This document shows, piece after piece, positions 60,259-64,000 of a stretch of 64,000 nucleotides of DNA (positions are counted from its first letter, which is position 1; every line of letters begins with the position of its first letter). The position numbers and the translations under genes are program-made. The notes beneath the pieces are model-generated. The model made no database searches. It was given only the letters and a program-made list of their open reading frames with translations, and was not told the DNA's origin. Source of the stretch: an uncultured Prevotellaceae bacterium (lineage in GTDB: Bacteria; Bacteroidota; Bacteroidia; Bacteroidales; Bacteroidaceae); the NCBI GenBank assembly GCA_902778255.1, contig CACYXD010000014.1:148464-212463 (forward strand), read 5' to 3'.

Positions 60259-61944
60259 TTATTTCTTCAGATATTTTGCCAGCTCGCTTCCGTTCCTCTT
60301 CAGTCCCTCTGCAAAGCTCTTGGCATTCATCTGTGCACCCAATTTAGAGGTATGTGTATGGTCTTTCTTGAAATACTTAGCACCAGCCTTCTCTTTGATG
60401 GCAGCCACTTCAGCCTTGGCCTTCTCTTTATCATCAGAGAGGCGCTTCTTGGCAAACTTCTTATCAAGGAAGTCGGCGCTGATGTTGTGTAGGTCAACAA
60501 ACTCGACACCCGTCTCTTCTACTACCTCACGATACCATTTGCCATACGAGCCGTCACGACGTTCCACCTTGCCGCCAGGCCACTCATTACGTGGGGTCAG
60601 CGACACGAGGATAGGCGTAGCACCCTTCTCACGACAGTCGTCAATCATCTTCTTCAGATACCAGCCGAAGCTATAGACCACTTCATAGGTACCGTTATCC
60701 AGCTTATAGACATGCATGGTGTCCTTAGCAGAAGCAATCACGCCACGTGCCTTCGCATCCGTGATCGGACAGATATCGTTGTGCCCGAACTGAATCGTTA
60801 CGAAGTCACCAGGCTGCAGCGAGTTATACACCTTGTCCCACAAGCCCTCACGGATAAAGCTGCGAGTGCTGCGACCAGCACGGGCTGCATTCACGAGCGC
60901 AATCTTACTCTCGTCGAACACGGTAGAAGCCTGCGAGGCCCAGCCCCACATGCCATCATCCTCCTTGTCGGCGTTCTTCACGGTAGAGTCGCCAGTAAAG
61001 AATACTCGGGGCTTACCATTCGTGGTGATATATTTAAACGGAATATCGACCGCCATCATGGCTTTGAGGGGTTTTAACTTTGAGTCATGACTATTGAAGA
61101 TACCCATCGCGGCACTCTCAGCGTTCATCTCGGCACCAAACTTCGAGGTATGAATCTTATCGCCCAGGAAGTGGTAGTCCACCTTCCAGTGACTGAAGCT
61201 GTCGAGCTTCTTGCCCGAGAGTTCGTTGAGGTCGATGAAGGGCACGCCCTCGGTGGCAGCGACGTATGCAGCCCACTCGGTCTGGGGCTTGCGCACTATC
61301 TTGCCCGTCTTCTCGTCGTAGGCATTGCGAGGCGTGAGCGACATCAAGATGGGATTGGCACCCTTCGCACGAATCTCACGGATATATTTGCGCAGGTAGC
61401 GTCCGTAGCTATAGACGGTATCCTGCTTCTGCGTGCGCTGGTTGAAACCAATGTAGCAGGTGTCCATGTCTACTCCAGGAATCACGGCACGGGCACGACG
61501 GGCATCAAAGAACTCGCCATTGTCGTTGTGACCTATCGACACCACCACCCAGTCGCCAGGTTTCAAGGCTGTGCGGATAGCAGGCCACAGGTCTGTATAG
61601 AATGTGCGGGTACTCATGCCACCAAGGGCCTGGTTCTCTACCGCAATCTTTTCTGCATCAAAATACTTAGGGAAGTAGTATCCCCAGCCCCACTGGCCGT
61701 TGTTGCCATTGCCCAACGTACCATTACGCATCGTGGAGTTCCCCACAAGAAACATAACAGGCTGCGAGCCCTTACGTGTAGAGCCCGGCTTGGGTCGCGA
61801 CATCAATGCCTTGGCAATTGAGTCGGGCGTGTTGTCTACAACCTTGTTCACATCCTCGATAGGATCAGGCAGGTTGTCAAAGGCCTGTGCCCACGCTCCA
61901 AGCACCAAGCCCATCATTGTCATAGTAGTAAGTAGTCGATTCAT
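60259..61944 (-). CDS. Tandem rhamnogalacturonan acetylesterase-like protein (CE12, SGNH fold)
   Basis: 561 residues from ATG 61944, with signal peptide 1-20 (MNRLLTTMTMMGLVLGAWAQ). Two complete SGNH domains follow in tandem. First, about 55-300: catalytic Ser in FLVGNSTMRNG, SIGHNDNGEF, Asp-x-x-His site in KIHTSKFGAEMNA. Second, about 315-560: FFTGDSTVKNADKE, IQFGHNDICP, HTHTSKLGAQMNA. Both active sites look intact. CE12 enzymes remove acetyl groups from pectin backbones. Promoter box at 61984-61991. With the GH43-like gene nearby this suggests a pectin/hemicellulose region. Confidence 0.88.
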   Translation of the reverse strand: MNRLLTTMTMMGLVLGAWAQAFDNLPDPIEDVNKVVDNTPDSIAKALMSRPKPGSTRKGSQPVMFLVGNSTMRNGTLGNGNNGQWGWGYYFPKYFDAEKIAVENQALGGMSTRTFYTDLWPAIRTALKPGDWVVVSIGHNDNGEFFDARRARAVIPGVDMDTCYIGFNQRTQKQDTVYSYGRYLRKYIREIRAKGANPILMSLTPRNAYDEKTGKIVRKPQTEWAAYVAATEGVPFIDLNELSGKKLDSFSHWKVDYHFLGDKIHTSKFGAEMNAESAAMGIFNSHDSKLKPLKAMMAVDIPFKYITTNGKPRVFFTGDSTVKNADKEDDGMWGWASQASTVFDESKIALVNAARAGRSTRSFIREGLWDKVYNSLQPGDFVTIQFGHNDICPITDAKARGVIASAKDTMHVYKLDNGTYEVVYSFGWYLKKMIDDCREKGATPILVSLTPRNEWPGGKVERRDGSYGKWYREVVEETGVEFVDLHNISADFLDKKFAKKRLSDDKEKAKAEVAAIKEKAGAKYFKKDHTHTSKLGAQMNAKSFAEGLKRNGSELAKYLKK

Positions 61945-61983
61945 TGTGTTGCTGTTTTGACAATTTCGTCGTTTTTCAGGGTG

Positions 61984-61991
61984 CAAAGTTA
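61984..61991 (-). promoter_or_regulatory. -7 box for the CE12-like gene
   Basis: TAACTTTG on the minus strand, 39 nt before the ATG. Confidence 0.7.
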
Positions 61992-62023
61992 CGAAAAAAG
62001 ACTGATTTCTCCATATTTTTTCG

Positions 62024-62031
62024 TACTTTTG
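62024..62031 (+). promoter_or_regulatory. -7 box for the SGNH gene at 62060
   Basis: TACTTTTG, 28 nt before the ATG; divergent from the CE12-like gene. Confidence 0.7.
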
Positions 62032-62059
62032 CACCGAAGATTACAATTCTTTAAGAAGA

Positions 62060-63214
62060 ATGACTGATATGGGTTTATTAAAATGGGTGGCCTGCTGGGG
62101 CAACGCCACCTCGATTACCGACCGTCGCGAGGCCGTGTATGCCAAGAATCTTACGTTGCGTTATCCCGTACGCATGCCGTTTACCGGTAGCGCCTTGCGT
62201 TTCCGCTTCTCCAATCTTACAGGCACCGAACCTGTAACCCTCACGAAGGTGTTTGTGGGTCACACACCCATTACCTTTGGTGGCGCTACCAGCGTTACGC
62301 TGCAGCCTGGAAAGGAGACCGAGAGCGATGCCATCAGCTATGCCGTAAACCGTGGCGATACCATCGATGTAAGCATGTATCTGGCCGATTACACCCAGAT
62401 GAACAGCGGCACGCTCATTACCGGTCCGCTGTCGAAGGGCTTCTATGCCTATGGCGATTTTGCCGAGGCCGACGAACTGCCCCTCGACCTTACCCGCCAC
62501 ACCAATTGGTTCTACTTCCTCAATACCATCGACGTGCTCACATCGCCCGATAACCATGCCGTAGTGTGCTATGGCGATTCGATTACCGCCCAGTCGTGGC
62601 CCGATTACCTGGCCCAGCTGGCCTTTGGCACCAACGTGGCCATTATCCGTCGCGCCGTCAGTGGCACGCGCATACTGCGCCAGTACGATTGCATTACCTA
62701 TCAGGCTTACGGTTTGAAGGGTGCCACCCGATTCCCCATCGAGATGCGTGTGGCCGGTGCTACCGATGTCATCATCCAGCACGGCATCAATGATATCATC
62801 CACCCTGTTGGCCAGGATGTTAACCCCTTCCGTCCCTGGAGCGACCTGCCCACTGTGCAGGAGATGCAGCGCGGCGTAGAGGATATCTACGTACGTCCCG
62901 CCAAGGCCATGGGGCTTAAGGTGTGGAGCGGTACGCTGCTGCCCATCTACGGCTGGCGTACCTATAACGACAAACGCGACGCTATGCGACAGGAGTTTAA
63001 CGAGTGGTTGCGCACATCGCCCATCTTCGATGGTTGCATCGATTTTGATGCTGCCGTGCGCAGCACCACCAATCCCAAGGCCTTTGCCGATGGCTTCGAC
63101 AGTGGCGACCACCTGCACCCCAGCGAGCGCGCCTACGAGGCTATGGCCCAGGCCGCAGCCCACAAACTGATACGCCACATACCCTCGCATTACGACCACG
63201 AGGAGCAGTATTAA
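62060..63214 (+). CDS. SGNH/GDSL hydrolase, probably cytoplasmic
   Basis: 384 residues. Residues ~1-160 are a beta-rich domain (LRFRFSNLTGTEPVTLTKVFVG). The SGNH domain follows: VVCYGDSITAQSWPDYLAQL with the catalytic Ser (about residue 175), Gly in VSGTRIL, Asn in IQHGINDIIHP, and the GDHLHPSERAYEAM Asp-His pair near residue 353. No signal peptide is visible, unlike the adjacent CE12 protein. The gene is markedly richer in G+C than neighbours (many gcc, acc, ctg codons). Likely a deacylase of imported oligosaccharides or a lipase-like esterase; substrate unknown. Confidence 0.82.
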   Translation: MTDMGLLKWVACWGNATSITDRREAVYAKNLTLRYPVRMPFTGSALRFRFSNLTGTEPVTLTKVFVGHTPITFGGATSVTLQPGKETESDAISYAVNRGDTIDVSMYLADYTQMNSGTLITGPLSKGFYAYGDFAEADELPLDLTRHTNWFYFLNTIDVLTSPDNHAVVCYGDSITAQSWPDYLAQLAFGTNVAIIRRAVSGTRILRQYDCITYQAYGLKGATRFPIEMRVAGATDVIIQHGINDIIHPVGQDVNPFRPWSDLPTVQEMQRGVEDIYVRPAKAMGLKVWSGTLLPIYGWRTYNDKRDAMRQEFNEWLRTSPIFDGCIDFDAAVRSTTNPKAFADGFDSGDHLHPSERAYEAMAQAAAHKLIRHIPSHYDHEEQY

Positions 63215-63308
63215 AAAAAAGAAAATGCAAACATCTGCAAAATCGATTTTCCAGTTCTTTGCACGTTTACACTTTTTAACGCAGATTTTTGCACATTCTT
63301 GCATTAAG

Positions 63309-63352
63309 GTTTAGTTTAGGTTATGGATATTTAATATGGGAATAAACTAAAC
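63309..63352. other. 10-bp inverted repeat in the SGNH-GH43 gap
   Basis: gtttagttta (63309-63318) pairs perfectly with taaactaaac (63343-63352). No T run follows. The rest of 63215-63452 shows no gene or promoter. Confidence 0.55.
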
Positions 63353-63452
63353 TGCACCATATTCAAACTTATCTACCCCTTTCTCTTTCTTTTTTGGACG
63401 GCACACAAGTCAAATGTTACGCGGAATCGTGGAACTCGTAAAAACATTCTAC

Positions 63453-63499
63453 AGAGCATCATGTAGATAACAATTAACCCCTTATCAACATGATGCTCT
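63453..63499. terminator. Hairpin between convergent SGNH and GH43-like genes
   Basis: agagcatcatg (63453-63463) and catgatgctct (63489-63499) form an 11-bp stem with a 25-nt loop; T-rich sequence follows on the plus strand. Probable terminator. Confidence 0.55.
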
Positions 63500-63504
63500 T
63501 TTCT

Positions 63505-64000
63505 TTACTCTGTTATATATTCAAACCAATCAAAATCTGCATATCCATCATCACCCTGGGCAAACAAGCCGAGCATCACACCTGTGAACCCGCCAATCAC
63601 CTCGGTGGATAGGTAGCGGTAGTCCATCTTGCTGAGTGTGGTGAATGAATTGCCATCGACGGAAACTTGCATGTAGTAATAGTCCTTGTCGGAACTGATG
63701 CGTATGTAAGCCTGGGAGTCTTTCAGTTCAACGGGTTGGCCGTCATGGCTGAGTGCTCCCACACGGATATTTGACTTAGCCAAAAGCTTTCCGTCCTTTC
63801 GTTCTATTATCACATCATAATGGTTCAGAGGTGCTGCATAGGCCGTGATTCCTGCCTGAGAGCCTTCTGCCAGATGGGATGCGTCAATGAGTGCGGTGGC
63901 GTTGAAACGTAGCTCAGTCTGACGTCTTGCCACGAAAGTGGGCGACGTGGCTGCATCGAGAGGCGTAGAAGTGGGACGCAGACGCAACCAGCCCTCCCGC
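63505..64000 (-). CDS. GH43-type C-terminal beta-sandwich domain, partial
   Basis: C-terminal 164 residues of a protein that extends past the right end of the window; the frame is open to base 64000, so the TTG near 63987 is not a start. WLRLRPTSTPLDAATSPTFVARRQTELRFNATALID and the end GLFAQGDDGYADFDWFEYITE match the concanavalin-like C-terminal domain of GH43 beta-xylosidases/arabinofuranosidases. The catalytic five-bladed propeller would lie outside. Fits the neighbouring pectin esterase in a plant polysaccharide locus. Confidence 0.75.
   Translation of the reverse strand, partial: REGWLRLRPTSTPLDAATSPTFVARRQTELRFNATALIDASHLAEGSQAGITAYAAPLNHYDVIIERKDGKLLAKSNIRVGALSHDGQPVELKDSQAYIRISSDKDYYYMQVSVDGNSFTTLSKMDYRYLSTEVIGGFTGVMLGLFAQGDDGYADFDWFEYITE

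Noticed and set aside
62078-63304. Long open frame (408 codons) on the minus strand opposite the SGNH gene
   Set aside because: The plus-strand frame carries all SGNH motifs and a promoter. The antisense frame is low-complexity Gly/Val/Ala/Ile and follows from the GC-rich codons of the real gene.
1-64000. tRNA, rRNA, insertion sequence or prophage
   Set aside because: No tRNA-like T-arm sequences, rRNA segments, transposase, integrase or phage genes were recognised in reading both strands.

Overview
The window is 64 kb of chromosome from a member of the Bacteroidales, most likely Prevotella or a close relative (Prevotellaceae). The evidence is the TAnnTTTG promoter boxes in front of most transcription units, the near absence of Shine-Dalgarno sites, the S16 protein with a long Ala/Glu/Lys tail, the DUF4295-rpmG-rpmB trio, the long IleRS, the GH43/CE12-type pectin and xylan enzymes and a C-terminal domain resembling type IX secretion signals. 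No phage, insertion sequence, CRISPR array, rRNA or tRNA gene was recognised.

Layout. 1-3434: end of a C1 aminopeptidase, rpsP, a family 2 glycosyltransferase, L-rhamnose mutarotase and an N-acetylglucosamine-kinase-like protein. 3543-6868: hisG-hisD-hisC. 6866-14021 (minus): valS, an AspT-type transporter and three subunits of a sodium-pumping biotin-dependent decarboxylase. 14114-18617: mazG, a lipoprotein, RNase Z, a mini secreted protein, then an ECF sigma factor with two companion genes. 18608-27104 (minus): a compact operon ileS, dksA-like, lspA, DUF4296, a small overlapping gene, nucleoside transporter, DUF151 nuclease, rsmE and DUF3256. 27259-30204: uxuA and uxuB for hexuronate breakdown, followed by a 22-bp tandem repeat. 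30396-32792: pcrA/uvrD. 32868-39338: a surface polysaccharide cluster (four glycosyltransferases and a Wzx flippase). 39352-49327: ribosomal proteins and housekeeping (rpmB, rpmG, cinA-like, tsaD, ECF sigma, rpe, fmt, prfA, pyrF, rplU, rpmA, surE, lpxB). 49281-60236: SBF transporter, secreted esterase, phosphoglycolate phosphatase, RecD-like helicase, DUF3822-rsmD, cls, queE-queD, dnaG. 60259-64000: a polysaccharide-degradation region with a tandem CE12 esterase, an SGNH hydrolase and the end of a GH43-like protein.

Most genes are ordinary housekeeping genes. The unusual signal lies across them: at about 20 places there are short runs of degenerate tandem repeats with a fixed 7-bp period but a different word at each place. 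They lie between genes, across stop/start junctions, and in frame inside conserved enzymes (NagK, LpxB, PcrA, QueE three times, DnaG, glycosyltransferases, an esterase). A second class, a GC-rich palindromic element of about 37 bp, is also inserted in frame, in LpxB and twice in inverted orientation in DnaG, with a half copy in MazG. Together these look like an active, poorly described process that adds short peptides to essential proteins. Other points of interest are an AT-rich mosaic block inside pcrA, several probable leaderless genes, a structured leader in front of rplU, a 137-bp overlap of two coding frames, and a 40-residue small protein gene.

All calls rest on reading the sequence and on remembered family motifs; no database search was run.
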